Source: PALSA-1004 sp046715035 | Lineage (GTDB): Bacteria; Pseudomonadota; Gammaproteobacteria; Burkholderiales; SG8-41 | Direction: 5' to 3' | Length of the DNA stretch: 37,822 bases | NCBI GenBank assembly: GCA_046715035.1 | Contig: JBKJZR010000091.1 | Coordinates: 1 to 37,822, forward strand | In this document: positions 1-7,641 of the stretch, piece after piece | Layout: the number at the start of each line of letters is the position of its first letter | Numbering within the stretch: the first letter of the stretch is position 1 | Position numbers and translations under genes: made by a program | Notes under the pieces: model-generated | Told to the model about the DNA's origin: nothing | Seen by the model: only the letters and a program-made list of their open reading frames with translations | The model's database searches: none

Positions 1-350
1 AGCACGAACACCGAATGATCGATGCGTATGCGCGCCGAGCCGTTCTCGGCATCCAGCGTTTCCACCCGGAACTGTCCCCAGCCGCGCTGCGACAGCCGTT
101 TCATATAGTGATGGAATACGTCGACGCCGTGCAGCCCGTGCGTGCGTGCTTCTTTTTCGCACCAGTCGTAGGCCGACTTATGCCCCGGATCGAACAGCTG
201 TTCCGCGTAGCGGCGCGCGCCGAGTGCTGCCTCCATCGCCGCGTGATTGTTCACCAGGAAATGGCGCGGCACGAGGATCATCGGCATGCCGTCGACGTTC
301 CACACGCCGGTGTCATCGTTCACTTCAATCGGGATTTGTGGCTTGCCCAT
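1..350 (-). CDS. DUF5943-like protein, C-terminus cut by window edge
   Basis: The visible 116 codons start MGKPQIPIEVNDDTGVW and continue through PMILVPRHF and a KSAYDWCEKEA stretch; the C-terminus lies beyond the left edge. From memory, this N-terminal pattern matches the DUF5943 family (Pseudomonas PA5397 type), whose biochemical role is not established. In Pseudomonas that gene sits beside an M19-like dipeptidase and dimethylglycine demethylase genes, and here too an M19-like dipeptidase lies directly upstream on the same strand, 139 bp away. The ATG at 350 is preceded on the minus strand by an AG-rich stretch (CTCCTCGCTCC read in reverse) that could serve as ribosome binding site. I infer a role near N-methyl-glycine or betaine catabolism from context only. 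The family call rests on recall of the motif pattern, not on a search. Confidence 0.7.
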   Translation of the reverse strand, partial: MGKPQIPIEVNDDTGVWNVDGMPMILVPRHFLVNNHAAMEAALGARRYAEQLFDPGHKSAYDWCEKEARTHGLHGVDVFHHYMKRLSQRGWGQFRVETLDAENGSARIRIDHSVFV

Positions 351-430
351 GGCTGTGAGGAGCGAGGAGTGAAGGCCGACGGCTCTTCATTCATCCTTCA
401 TCTTCATTCTTACGTTGCCCCCGTCCCCAT

Positions 431-461
431 CTTCCCCCGCAAGCGAGGGAAGGAGTTTTTT
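431..461. repeat. GC-rich intergenic hairpin with T tract
   Basis: The arms CTTCCC (431-436) and GGGAAG (447-452) enclose a small inner CG/CG pairing and are followed on the plus strand by a T6 run at about 456-461. It resembles the CTCCCCCGCAAGCGGGGGAGG class of dispersed betaproteobacterial intergenic hairpins. It lies between the dipeptidase gene and the DUF5943-like gene. The T tract is on the strand opposite to those genes, so it would not terminate their transcription. Confidence 0.4.
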
Positions 462-489
462 GCGCTTCATCCCTCATCCCCCATCCCTC

Positions 490-1470
490 TCACTCCCCCC
501 ACACCTCCTTCAGCACGCGCACCCAGTTATCGCCCATCACCTTGCGGATCCGCGCCTCTTTCCAGCCGCGCTTTTCCATCGTCGCCGTGAGATTCGGGTA
601 GTCCTTGATCTCGCGCATGCCGGCCGGATTGATGATGTCGCCGAACTCGGTCAGCTTGCGCGCATAGCCCTTGTCGCGCGTGATCCACTCGAAAAATTCC
701 CGCCCATAGCCCTGCGTGAAATCGGTGCCGAAGCCGACGTGGTCTTCGCCGCACAGATCGATCACGTACTCCATCGCTTCGACATAGTCGTCGACGGTCG
801 CCTGGGTGCCGCGTTTCAGGAACGGCGGAAACATCGTCACGCCGACGAAGCCGCCGCGCTCGACGATGAAGCGCAGCTGCTCGTCGCTCTTGTTGCGCGG
901 ATGCGCCTTGAGCGCGGCAGGCGCGCAGTGGGTATAGGCGCACGGCTTGCCCGAGGCCTTGATCACGTCCTCGCTCGTGCGCGGGCCGACGTGCGAGAGG
1001 TCGCACAGGATGCCGACCCGGTTCATCTCGGCGACGACTTCGTGGCCGAAGTCCGACAAGCCGCCGTCGCGGCTCTCGTAGCACCCGGTGCCGACGAGGT
1101 TCTGCGTGTTGTAGGCGATCTGCATGATGCCCACGCCCAGCTGCTTGAACACTTCGAGGTGCCCGATCTGGTCCTCGATCCCGGTCAGATTCTGCCAGCC
1201 GAGCGCGATGCCGGTTACGCCCTCGCGCTTGGCGCGGGCGATGTCCGCCGTCGTGTAGACCTGCGTGATCAGGTCGTCGTGCTCGCGGAACCACTGCTTC
1301 CAGCGCGCGACATTGCCCATCGTCGCCGCGAAGCCCTCCCAGATGCAGCACGTGCAGTTCGCCGCAGTGAGCCCGCCGCGCTGCATGTCCTCGAACACGC
1401 TGCGCTCGAAGTTGGCAACGATCAACCCGTCGAAAACGACAAGGTCTTTGTGTAAGTCTATGGCCGTCAT
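490..1470 (-). CDS. M19-family (renal dipeptidase-like) metallohydrolase
   Basis: A 326-residue TIM-barrel amidohydrolase of the membrane dipeptidase family M19, without a signal peptide. Family landmarks include DLSH (H160), THC (H181) and GFGTDF (D250). The canonical N-terminal His-x-Asp metal pair is replaced by D14-G-L-I, and the bridging Glu region reads ALGWQN rather than IEGG. Only part of the usual binuclear metal site is therefore present. As I recall it, the Pseudomonas PA5396 subgroup linked to dimethylglycine and carnitine catabolism has the same substitutions, so this is probably a subfamily trait and not decay. It precedes the DUF5943-like gene and follows a Bug protein gene by 49 bp on the same strand, suggesting co-transcription. 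The substrate is unknown; a dipeptide is possible but the altered site argues for caution. Confidence 0.88.
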   Translation of the reverse strand: MTAIDLHKDLVVFDGLIVANFERSVFEDMQRGGLTAANCTCCIWEGFAATMGNVARWKQWFREHDDLITQVYTTADIARAKREGVTGIALGWQNLTGIEDQIGHLEVFKQLGVGIMQIAYNTQNLVGTGCYESRDGGLSDFGHEVVAEMNRVGILCDLSHVGPRTSEDVIKASGKPCAYTHCAPAALKAHPRNKSDEQLRFIVERGGFVGVTMFPPFLKRGTQATVDDYVEAMEYVIDLCGEDHVGFGTDFTQGYGREFFEWITRDKGYARKLTEFGDIINPAGMREIKDYPNLTATMEKRGWKEARIRKVMGDNWVRVLKEVWGE

Positions 1471-1519
1471 CGGGCGCTCGTGGACGAGGGCCGGCGCGCA
1501 GACGCCGAACGCTCGCTCA

Positions 1520-2497
1520 TCATTCCGCGCGCACCCCTGCCGCCTTGATCACTTTCGCCCACTTCTGCGTTTCGGCAGCCATATGCTCGCGCAACTGCTC
1601 GGGCGTGCTGACGGAAATCGTATTGCCCTGGCTCGTCAGGCGCTCGACCACGTCAGGCATCTTGAGCACTGCGTGCGTTTCCTGGTTGAGCCTGGCGATG
1701 ATTTCGCGCGGCACGCCTGCGGGCACCAGCAGCCCATACCAATTGTTGGCTTCGAAACCCGGGTAGCCCGATTCGGCCACGGTGGGCACGGCCGGAAAGA
1801 CCTGGTCGCGCTCCGCACTCGTCACCGCGAGCGCCCGCAACTTGCCGGACTTGACGTGCGCCGCCGAAGTCGTCAGCACCGAGAAATAGACCGGCACGTG
1901 TCCCGCCACCGCATCGATGAGCGCGGGTGCGCCCCCTTTGTATGGCACGTGCACCATGTCGATGCCGGCGAGCCCTTTCAGCATCTCGCCCGCGAGATGC
2001 GTGGTGCCACCCGTTCCGTAGGTGGCGAAACTCAATTGGCCGGGCCGGGCCTTGGCAAGCGCCACCAGGTCCCGGACCGATTTCACCGGCACGGACGGAT
2101 GGACGACGATGATGTTGGATACGGTCGTCAGCAGGGTGACCGGCGCGTAATCCCGCAACGAGTTGTAAGCAAGCTTCGGATAGAGCGTGATGTTGGTCGC
2201 GTGCGACGTCACGTTGTCGACCATGATCGTATAGCCGTCGGGGGGCGCTTTCGCGGCGACTTCGCTGCCGACGATCCCGCTCGCGCCGCCGCGGTTATCG
2301 ACGACCACCGACTGCCCGAGCCGGTCGGACAGCTTCTGCGCGATCGGCCGCGCCAGCATGTCGGTGCCGCCGCCCGCCGGCCACGGCACGATCATGCGCA
2401 CGCTCCTGGCGGGGTACGGGCTTTGTGCAGCGGGCCCGCTGGATAGCGTCGCGGCCGCGGCGGCGGAGAACAACAGGACGATCGGCTGGCAACGCAT
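1520..2497 (-). CDS. Bug/TctC-family tripartite tricarboxylate transporter binding protein
   Basis: A 325-residue periplasmic solute-binding protein. A signal peptide (roughly residues 1-25, ending GPAAQ) precedes the family signature YPARSVRMIVPWPAGGGTD. Later landmarks are VVDNRGGASG, PPDGYT, HVPYKGGAP and the C-terminal KWAKVIKAAGVRAE. The length fits the family (about 320). GGAGAG lies four bases before the ATG. The Bug family binds organic acids or other small anionic compounds in the periplasm, normally delivering them to a TctA/TctB permease. It follows the CoA-transferase gene by 11 bp and is almost certainly in its operon, so an organic acid that becomes a CoA ester is a reasonable inferred ligand. 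DNRGGASG deviates slightly from the usual DNRPGAGG. Confidence 0.95.
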   Translation of the reverse strand: MRCQPIVLLFSAAAAATLSSGPAAQSPYPARSVRMIVPWPAGGGTDMLARPIAQKLSDRLGQSVVVDNRGGASGIVGSEVAAKAPPDGYTIMVDNVTSHATNITLYPKLAYNSLRDYAPVTLLTTVSNIIVVHPSVPVKSVRDLVALAKARPGQLSFATYGTGGTTHLAGEMLKGLAGIDMVHVPYKGGAPALIDAVAGHVPVYFSVLTTSAAHVKSGKLRALAVTSAERDQVFPAVPTVAESGYPGFEANNWYGLLVPAGVPREIIARLNQETHAVLKMPDVVERLTSQGNTISVSTPEQLREHMAAETQKWAKVIKAAGVRAE

Positions 2498-2508
2498 TTC
2501 GCTCTCCG

Positions 2509-3699
2509 CTAAATGACGCCACGGCTGCGCAGGCCGTCGATATCCTCTTCGCTCCAGCCGAACTCGCGCAGCACTTCGTGGGTATGCTCGCCCCGGTCGG
2601 GGCCGGCCGTCCTGAGCTTACTCGGCGTGCGCGACAGCGTCACCGCCTGGCCGACGAGCTCGATGTCACCGCGCGCCGCGTGATGCACGGTTTGCGCGAG
2701 GCCCAGATGGCGCACCTGCGGGTCGCCGAACACCTGATCGATGCTGTAGATCGGACCGCACGGCACGCCGGCGCGATTGAGTATGTCGATCCATTCGCTG
2801 CTGCCGCGGGTTTTCATGCATGCCGCAAGCTGCTCGTTCAGCGGCGCCCGATGCTGCGAGCGCGCGATTGTTGTCGCAAAGCGCGGATCCGCCAGCAGAT
2901 CATCGCGGCCCAGCGCTTTGCACAGCCGCTCCCAGGTCTCCTGGCCGGCGGTGGCGATGTTCAGGTGGCCGTCGGCGGTGGCAAACACGCCGGTAGGAAT
3001 GGTGGTCGGATGATCGTTGCCCGCCTGCTGCGGCACTTCGCGATCCATGAGCCAGCGCGTGGCCTGGAAATCCAGCATGAATATCTGCGCCTGCAGGAGC
3101 GAGGTCTGCACCCACTGGCCCTGTTGCGAGACTTCGCGCTCGAGCAGCGCCACCAGTATGCCGAGGGCGCAAAACATTCCGGACGACAGGTCGGCGATCG
3201 CGGTGCCGGTGCGCATCGGCCCCTGCCCCGGCTGGCCCGTGATCGACATCAGCCCGCCCATGCCCTGGACGATCTGGTCGAAGCCCGGCCGGTCGCGGTA
3301 CGGCCCGTCCTGGCCGAACCCGGAGATGCTCGCATAGACGAGGCGGGGGTTGATCTGTTTCAGCGTTTCGTAATCGACGCCGAGGCGAAACTTCACGTCA
3401 GGGCGGTAATTTTCGACCACGACGTCGGCGCTGCGCGCGAGCTTTTTGAAAAGCTCGACGCCTGCGGGCGATTTCAGGTTGAGGGTGAGGCTGCGCATAT
3501 TGCGATGCAGGTTCTGGAAATCGGGGCCGTGTCGCGCGCCGCCGAGCTCCTCGCCCGTATCGGCGCCCGGCGCCTCGATGCTGATCACGTTGGCGCCCCA
3601 ATCCGCAAGCTGCCTGACGGCAGTCGGCCCCGCGCGCACGCGCGTAAGATCGAGGACAGTAAACCGGGACAAAGCTGATGAAGCTGCGATCTGAGGCAT
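2509..3699 (-). CDS. Family III CoA-transferase (CaiB/BaiF type)
   Basis: A 396-residue protein starting MPQIAASSALSRFTVLDLTR. It has the N-terminal Rossmann-like signature (LADWGANVISIEAPG), VVENYRPDV, and the catalytic aspartate D170 in GTAIADLSSG, at the position of Asp169 in formyl-CoA transferase. The family transfers CoA from one acyl-CoA to a free carboxylate through aspartyl-CoA thioester chemistry. The ATG at 3699 was chosen because the CaiB fold begins within a dozen residues; the open frame upstream has no family similarity. It is followed 11 bp later by one Bug gene and preceded 35 bp by another, so the three look like one uptake-and-activation operon for an organic acid. The substrate cannot be read from the sequence. 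Confidence 0.93.
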   Translation of the reverse strand: MPQIAASSALSRFTVLDLTRVRAGPTAVRQLADWGANVISIEAPGADTGEELGGARHGPDFQNLHRNMRSLTLNLKSPAGVELFKKLARSADVVVENYRPDVKFRLGVDYETLKQINPRLVYASISGFGQDGPYRDRPGFDQIVQGMGGLMSITGQPGQGPMRTGTAIADLSSGMFCALGILVALLEREVSQQGQWVQTSLLQAQIFMLDFQATRWLMDREVPQQAGNDHPTTIPTGVFATADGHLNIATAGQETWERLCKALGRDDLLADPRFATTIARSQHRAPLNEQLAACMKTRGSSEWIDILNRAGVPCGPIYSIDQVFGDPQVRHLGLAQTVHHAARGDIELVGQAVTLSRTPSKLRTAGPDRGEHTHEVLREFGWSEEDIDGLRSRGVI

Positions 3700-3734
3700 C
3701 GTAGGTGTCCAGAGAAAAAGTGTGGAATGCGCCG

Positions 3735-4730
3735 TCAGTCGGTGCGAATGTTGGCGTCGCGGATCACCTTCGCAAGCTTCGCCGAATCGCCCGCGATGAA
3801 GCGCGCGAATTCGTCGGGCGTGCCGCCGACCGGCTCGGCGAACTGCGCCGCGGCGATTCTCTCGGTGATTTCCGGCGTACGCAGGATGCGCACCAGCTCG
3901 TCGCGCAACTTGGCGACGATATCCTTGCGGGTCCCCCCGGGCGCGAGCACGCCATACCACTCGCTCACGTCGATCTGCGGCAAGCCGGCTTCCGCAAAAG
4001 TCGCGATGTCAGGCGCCGCGGGCTGCCGCCTGGCCCCCGTAACGGCAAGGCCCTTGAGCTTGCCGGCTTTGAACTGCGGCACTACGGAGGCGGGACTGCT
4101 GAACATGAGCTGCACCTGTCCGGCAAGCAGGTTCGCAATCGCGTCGCCTGCGCCCTTGTACGGTATGTGCAGAATATCCACGCCGGTACTTGTTTTGAGC
4201 AGCTCGCCGGCGAGATGTGAAATCGCCCCCACGCCGAACGACGCGTAGCTCAGCTGGCCGGGTTTCGCCCTGGCGAGCGTCACGAGATCACGTGCCGAGC
4301 CCGCAGCGACAGACGGATGCGCGGAGAGCACGATCGGCACGGTCGCCAGCAGCGTGACCGGCGCGAAATCCTTGATCGAGTCATACGGCAGTTTCCGGTA
4401 CAGGCTTGGATTGGCGTTGTGGCTGCCCGACGCCATGACCAGGGTGTAGCCGTCGGGCGCGGCTTTGGCCGCAATATCGGTGCCGAGTATGCCCGCTGCC
4501 CCCGGGCGGTTATCGACGACGACCTGCTGCCCCCACGCATCGAACAGTTTCTGCGCGAACAGCCGCGTCATAAAATCGGTGCCGCCGCCGGCCGCGAACG
4601 GAACGATGAAGCGTATCGGCTTGTGCGGGTAGTCCTTCGCACTGCTGGCATCGCCTTGTGCAGAAACGTGGCTTACGCCGGCACACAGCAGGGCCGTGCA
4701 GGCGACACGAAGCGTCGATGCGCTTGCCAA
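3735..4730 (-). CDS. Bug/TctC-family binding protein (probable TTG start)
   Basis: A 331-residue Bug protein. No in-frame ATG lies near the signal peptide. The best start is TTG at 4730, preceded by GGGAGGG four bases upstream, giving (M)ASASTLRVACTALLCAGVS and a cleavage site near HVSA-Q. The mature part shows YPHKPIRFIVPFAAGGGTDF, VVDNRPGAAGILG, APDGYT, HIPYKGAGD and the terminal KLAKVIRDANIRTD. These are all standard for the family, which captures organic anions in the periplasm. It is first in a run with the CoA-transferase (35 bp gap) and a second Bug gene downstream. Starting at an upstream ATG would add about 80 residues of unrelated sequence, so the TTG start is preferred but not proven. 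Confidence 0.9.
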   Translation of the reverse strand: MASASTLRVACTALLCAGVSHVSAQGDASSAKDYPHKPIRFIVPFAAGGGTDFMTRLFAQKLFDAWGQQVVVDNRPGAAGILGTDIAAKAAPDGYTLVMASGSHNANPSLYRKLPYDSIKDFAPVTLLATVPIVLSAHPSVAAGSARDLVTLARAKPGQLSYASFGVGAISHLAGELLKTSTGVDILHIPYKGAGDAIANLLAGQVQLMFSSPASVVPQFKAGKLKGLAVTGARRQPAAPDIATFAEAGLPQIDVSEWYGVLAPGGTRKDIVAKLRDELVRILRTPEITERIAAAQFAEPVGGTPDEFARFIAGDSAKLAKVIRDANIRTD

Positions 4731-5050
4731 TTTCCCTCCCACCGTCGGCGCGCCGCCGACGCATTCAATGTAATACAACTTGTTTGCTCGCGCACCGATT
4801 CGCATCAGCCGCGGGGGAAATACGTAGCAGCCATTCGAAGCCTGGTTATGAAAGAACCGAGTGCGACACCACAGCCTCATTGATGACCTCAATATTGATG
4901 TCAACATTGCGGCCGTCCCTGTTCCTGCGACGATCTGGCTGTTTGCTTTTGGGTTATTGGCCCTTGTTGCAATGAGGAACAAAGTCAGGCTCGCTGCCTA
5001 ACATAGCGCTCACCCCGATAAAGGCATTATCCGCGCTGCCAGCGGATTGG
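4731..5050. other. Intergenic region between two minus-strand Bug genes
   Basis: 320 bp without a credible gene. It holds a near-perfect palindrome at 4885-4902 (listed separately), an AT-rich TTGTATTACATT segment on the minus strand near 4767-4779, and a weak hairpin (ATCCGC at 5029-5034, GCGGAT at 5042-5047) just after the stop of the upstream Bug gene. No T-run terminator was seen. Confidence 0.5.
4885..4902. promoter_or_regulatory. Candidate operator palindrome upstream of Bug-CoA transferase run
   Basis: GACCTCAATATTGATGTC is an 18-bp inverted repeat with a single mismatched pair, and the central TCAATATTGA is a perfect palindrome. On the minus strand it overlaps a TTGACA hexamer, and ATTGATG recurs 15 bp away (4879 and 4894). 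It lies about 155 bp upstream of the Bug gene starting at 4730. I infer binding by a dimeric regulator of the GntR or LysR type; no regulator gene is adjacent. Confidence 0.4.
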
Positions 5051-6052
5051 TCATTCAAGGCGGATATTTGCCTCGCGCACGACTTTGCCCCACTTGGCGA
5101 GCTCGTTTCGTACATGCGCCGCGAGACGCTCCGGAGGTCCGCCTCCGACCTCCGCCCCCTGCAACGCCCAGGCGGCTCGAATTTCCGGCATCTGCAGCAC
5201 CCTGTTGAGATCGGCATTGAGGCGCGCGATTACGTCGCTTGGAGTGCCGGCGGGCGCGAAGACGGCAAACCACGCGCTGACCTCATAGCCCGGCACGCCC
5301 GATTCACTGACGGTCGGCAGCTCGGGCATCAGCTCGAAGCGCCGCGCGCCGGTGACCGCCAGCGCGCGCAGCCTGCCAGCTTTCACCTGGGGCAGCGCGG
5401 TGCCGAGGCTGTCGAAGATCATGTCGACCTGGCCCGATAACAAATCGACCATCGCCACGCCGGTTCCTTTGTAAGGCACATGCGTCATGTCGACTTTGGC
5501 GAGTGACTTGAAAAGCTCGCCGGCGACATGACTGCTGGTGCCATTGCCGGCCGACGCAAAATTGAGCTTGCCGGGATGCGCGCGGGCGATCGCCACAAGT
5601 TCCCGGACCGAGCGCGCCGGCACCGACGGATGCACGATCAGCATGTTCTGCGCGAGCGCGCCGAGTATCACGGGCGCAAAATCCCGCAGGGGATCGTAGG
5701 GTAGCTTGCGATAAAGATTCGGGCCGATGCCGAAGGTGCTGGTCGTGCCTGCGATCAGCGTATAGCCATCGGGCAACGCTTTGGCCACCAACTCCCCGCC
5801 GATGCTGCCGCCCGCGCCGGGGCGATTGTCGACCAATACCTGCTGGCCCAGCAGCTCGCCGAGCTTCTGCGCGATCGGCCGGGCGTAGAGATCGGTATTG
5901 CCGCCGGCCGGGAATGGCACCACCAGGCGCAGCGGCTTGACGGGATAGCCTTGCGCGTCCGCCCGTACGGGCAAACACGCTGCCGCGAGCAGTGCAAGCG
6001 CAGACGGGCGAACCCATACAGCGCACGGAGCACACGCCGTGATTGGCTTCAT
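5051..6052 (-). CDS. Bug/TctC-family binding protein
   Basis: A 333-residue periplasmic binding protein with a long N-terminal signal region ending LPVRADA-Q. The mature start is GYPVKPLRLVVPFPAGG, followed by VLVDNRPGAGGSIGGE, LPDGYT, HVPYKGTGVAMVDLLSGQ and the terminal KWGKVVREANIRLE. Length and motifs are typical of the Bug family, which binds carboxylates and related anions. The ATG has a pyrimidine-rich upstream sequence with no Shine-Dalgarno, but it lies 11 bp after the stop of a small membrane protein gene, so translational coupling to that gene is likely. No TctA/TctB genes accompany it. The ligand is unknown. Confidence 0.94.
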   Translation of the reverse strand: MKPITACAPCAVWVRPSALALLAAACLPVRADAQGYPVKPLRLVVPFPAGGNTDLYARPIAQKLGELLGQQVLVDNRPGAGGSIGGELVAKALPDGYTLIAGTTSTFGIGPNLYRKLPYDPLRDFAPVILGALAQNMLIVHPSVPARSVRELVAIARAHPGKLNFASAGNGTSSHVAGELFKSLAKVDMTHVPYKGTGVAMVDLLSGQVDMIFDSLGTALPQVKAGRLRALAVTGARRFELMPELPTVSESGVPGYEVSAWFAVFAPAGTPSDVIARLNADLNRVLQMPEIRAAWALQGAEVGGGPPERLAAHVRNELAKWGKVVREANIRLE

Positions 6053-6063
6053 GAGGGGGGCGG

Positions 6064-6309
6064 CTATTGCCGCGGCTCTTCACGCCCGCGCGTGTCGGGA
6101 TCGAGCCCGAGCAGGCGCAGCACCCAGACCAGCAAAAATCCCGCGACGAGCGGCCACCAGTGGGTGAGCATGATCGCGATGACGGCCGACGCGCCGTAAG
6201 TGAGGCCGAGCAGAAATACCCCGTAATGCCGGGTGCGCCGATACGTGATCATCAGCGCGATCGCCATGAACACGAACGATGCCGCGAACAAATAGATGAC
6301 GATGGTCAT
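6064..6309 (-). CDS. Small membrane protein of unknown function
   Basis: An 81-residue protein starting MTIVIYLFAASF with three hydrophobic segments (about residues 3-21, 29-48 and 51-69) separated by the charged loop YRRTRHYG, and a charged tail (DPDTRGREEPRQ). I do not recognise a family. It is too small and too short in membrane segments for TctB. The ATG at 6309 is chosen over an in-frame TTG two codons upstream. It lies 11 bp upstream of a Bug gene on the same strand and divergent from an MFS transporter gene starting 101 bp away. Co-transcription with the Bug gene is likely from spacing; a functional partnership is speculation. Confidence 0.72.
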   Translation of the reverse strand: MTIVIYLFAASFVFMAIALMITYRRTRHYGVFLLGLTYGASAVIAIMLTHWWPLVAGFLLVWVLRLLGLDPDTRGREEPRQ

Positions 6310-6409
6310 TGCCAATGCTCCAACGGTCTGATTCTACACGGAGCTAGCGCCCTCGCCGCGACACGCGCATCGCTGCTATGATCGGTCCGGTATCCCGCGC
6401 CGACAACGA

Positions 6410-7594
6410 ATGGCCCGCACCACACCCAAGCGCACGCTCGCGACCTGCTGCGCAGCGCACATACTGCACGACGGCCTGTCGGACATCAGCTATGTCCTGC
6501 TGCCGATCCTCGCGCAGGCGTTCAATCTTTCGCTCGCCCAGGTCGGCCTCATCCGCGCGGCATGGCGGGCGGCGATGGTGGTTTTTCAGACACCGGCGGG
6601 CCTCGCTGCCGAGCGCTTCGGCGCGCGCAACCTGCTCGCCTTCGGCACGGCGTGTGCCGGGCTCGCCTTCATCGCCCTCGGCCAGTCCGTCGGTTTCGCC
6701 GCGATCCTGATCGCGCTGTTTTGCGCGGGATTCGGCTCCGCGTTTCAGCACCCGCTCTGCTCGACCCTTATTTCGCATGCCTATCCCGGCGACGGCAGGC
6801 GCACCGCTCTGGGCACCTACAACTTCTTCGGTGATGTCGGCAAGTTCGCTTTTGGCGGCGCGGTGAGCCTGCTGTTCATCGCCGGCATACCGTGGCAGGT
6901 GCCGGTCACGGTGTTCGGTGCACTCGCCTTGTTATGCGCGCTCGTCATTCTCCTCGTGCTGCAGGAGACCGCCGGCCGCAGCGCGCGACAGAAACCGGCC
7001 GCGCTCGATACCGCCGTCAGCGGCTGGGGCATCCGCAATCGCCGGGGTTTCACCGCGCTCTGCCTGATCGAGATCATCGACAGCAGTACTCGCACCGGAT
7101 TTCTGACCTTCATCGCATTCCTGATGATCGGGAAAGACCTGCCTGCCGGCTGGGCGGCGTTGTCGGTGCCGCTCATCCTGATTGGCGGCATGGCGGGCAA
7201 GCTCGCGTGCGGCTTACTCGCCGAGCGCGTCGGCATCGTGCGCACGGTGGTGATCACGGAAACGGCTACCGGTACCGGAATACTGCTGATGCTCGTCGTC
7301 CCCGACGTCGCGGCCTATCTGCTGCTGCCGCTGATCGGAGTCGTTCTAAACGGCACCTCGTCGGTGCTCTATGCGACCGTCGGCGATCTCGTCGACCCCG
7401 CCCGGCTGCCGCGTGTGTTCGGCCTTTTCTACACGATCAACTCGGTATGCGGACTGGTGGTGCCGCTCGCCTTCGGCGTCATCGGCGACATGCTGGGTGT
7501 GGGCATGTCGATCGGACTGCTCGGCGTGCTCGCATTTCTGACACTGCCGCTGTGCCTGATGCTGGGGCCCGCGATGCGTGCCGCGCGCGCCTGA
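6410..7594 (+). CDS. MFS transporter, fosmidomycin-resistance (Fsr)-like
   Basis: A 394-residue major facilitator superfamily protein with about 12 hydrophobic segments. The N-terminal AAHILHDGLSDISYVLLPIL resembles the His/Asp-containing first helix of Fsr-like transporters, followed by QTPAGLAAERFGARNLLAFG, which matches the family loop between helices 2 and 3. The second half has GMAGKLACGLLAERVGI, the equivalent loop. MFS proteins move small molecules by proton-coupled transport; for this subgroup export of drugs or metabolites is known for some members, and the substrate here is unknown. It is a single gene, divergent from the small membrane protein gene and convergent with the PrpF-like gene. 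The ATG at 6410 has no strong Shine-Dalgarno. Confidence 0.88.
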   Translation: MARTTPKRTLATCCAAHILHDGLSDISYVLLPILAQAFNLSLAQVGLIRAAWRAAMVVFQTPAGLAAERFGARNLLAFGTACAGLAFIALGQSVGFAAILIALFCAGFGSAFQHPLCSTLISHAYPGDGRRTALGTYNFFGDVGKFAFGGAVSLLFIAGIPWQVPVTVFGALALLCALVILLVLQETAGRSARQKPAALDTAVSGWGIRNRRGFTALCLIEIIDSSTRTGFLTFIAFLMIGKDLPAGWAALSVPLILIGGMAGKLACGLLAERVGIVRTVVITETATGTGILLMLVVPDVAAYLLLPLIGVVLNGTSSVLYATVGDLVDPARLPRVFGLFYTINSVCGLVVPLAFGVIGDMLGVGMSIGLLGVLAFLTLPLCLMLGPAMRAARA

Positions 7595-7641
7595 TCCGGC
7601 GCGTGACGATCAACGCCGTACGGGCGCCGGTGCGCTCCGGG

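Noticed and set aside
431..461. Hairpin with T tract considered as a terminator for the dipeptidase gene
   Set aside because: The T run is on the plus strand, while both neighbouring genes read on the minus strand; listed as a dispersed repeat instead.
415..1455. Long plus-strand open frame opposite the dipeptidase gene
   Set aside because: It is a GC-rich antisense shadow: no recognisable motif and Arg/Ala/His-rich composition, while the minus-strand frame encodes a clear M19 protein.
2425..3678. 417-codon plus-strand frame opposite the CoA-transferase
   Set aside because: It mirrors the codon pattern of the CaiB-type gene on the other strand and has no family signature or ribosome binding site.
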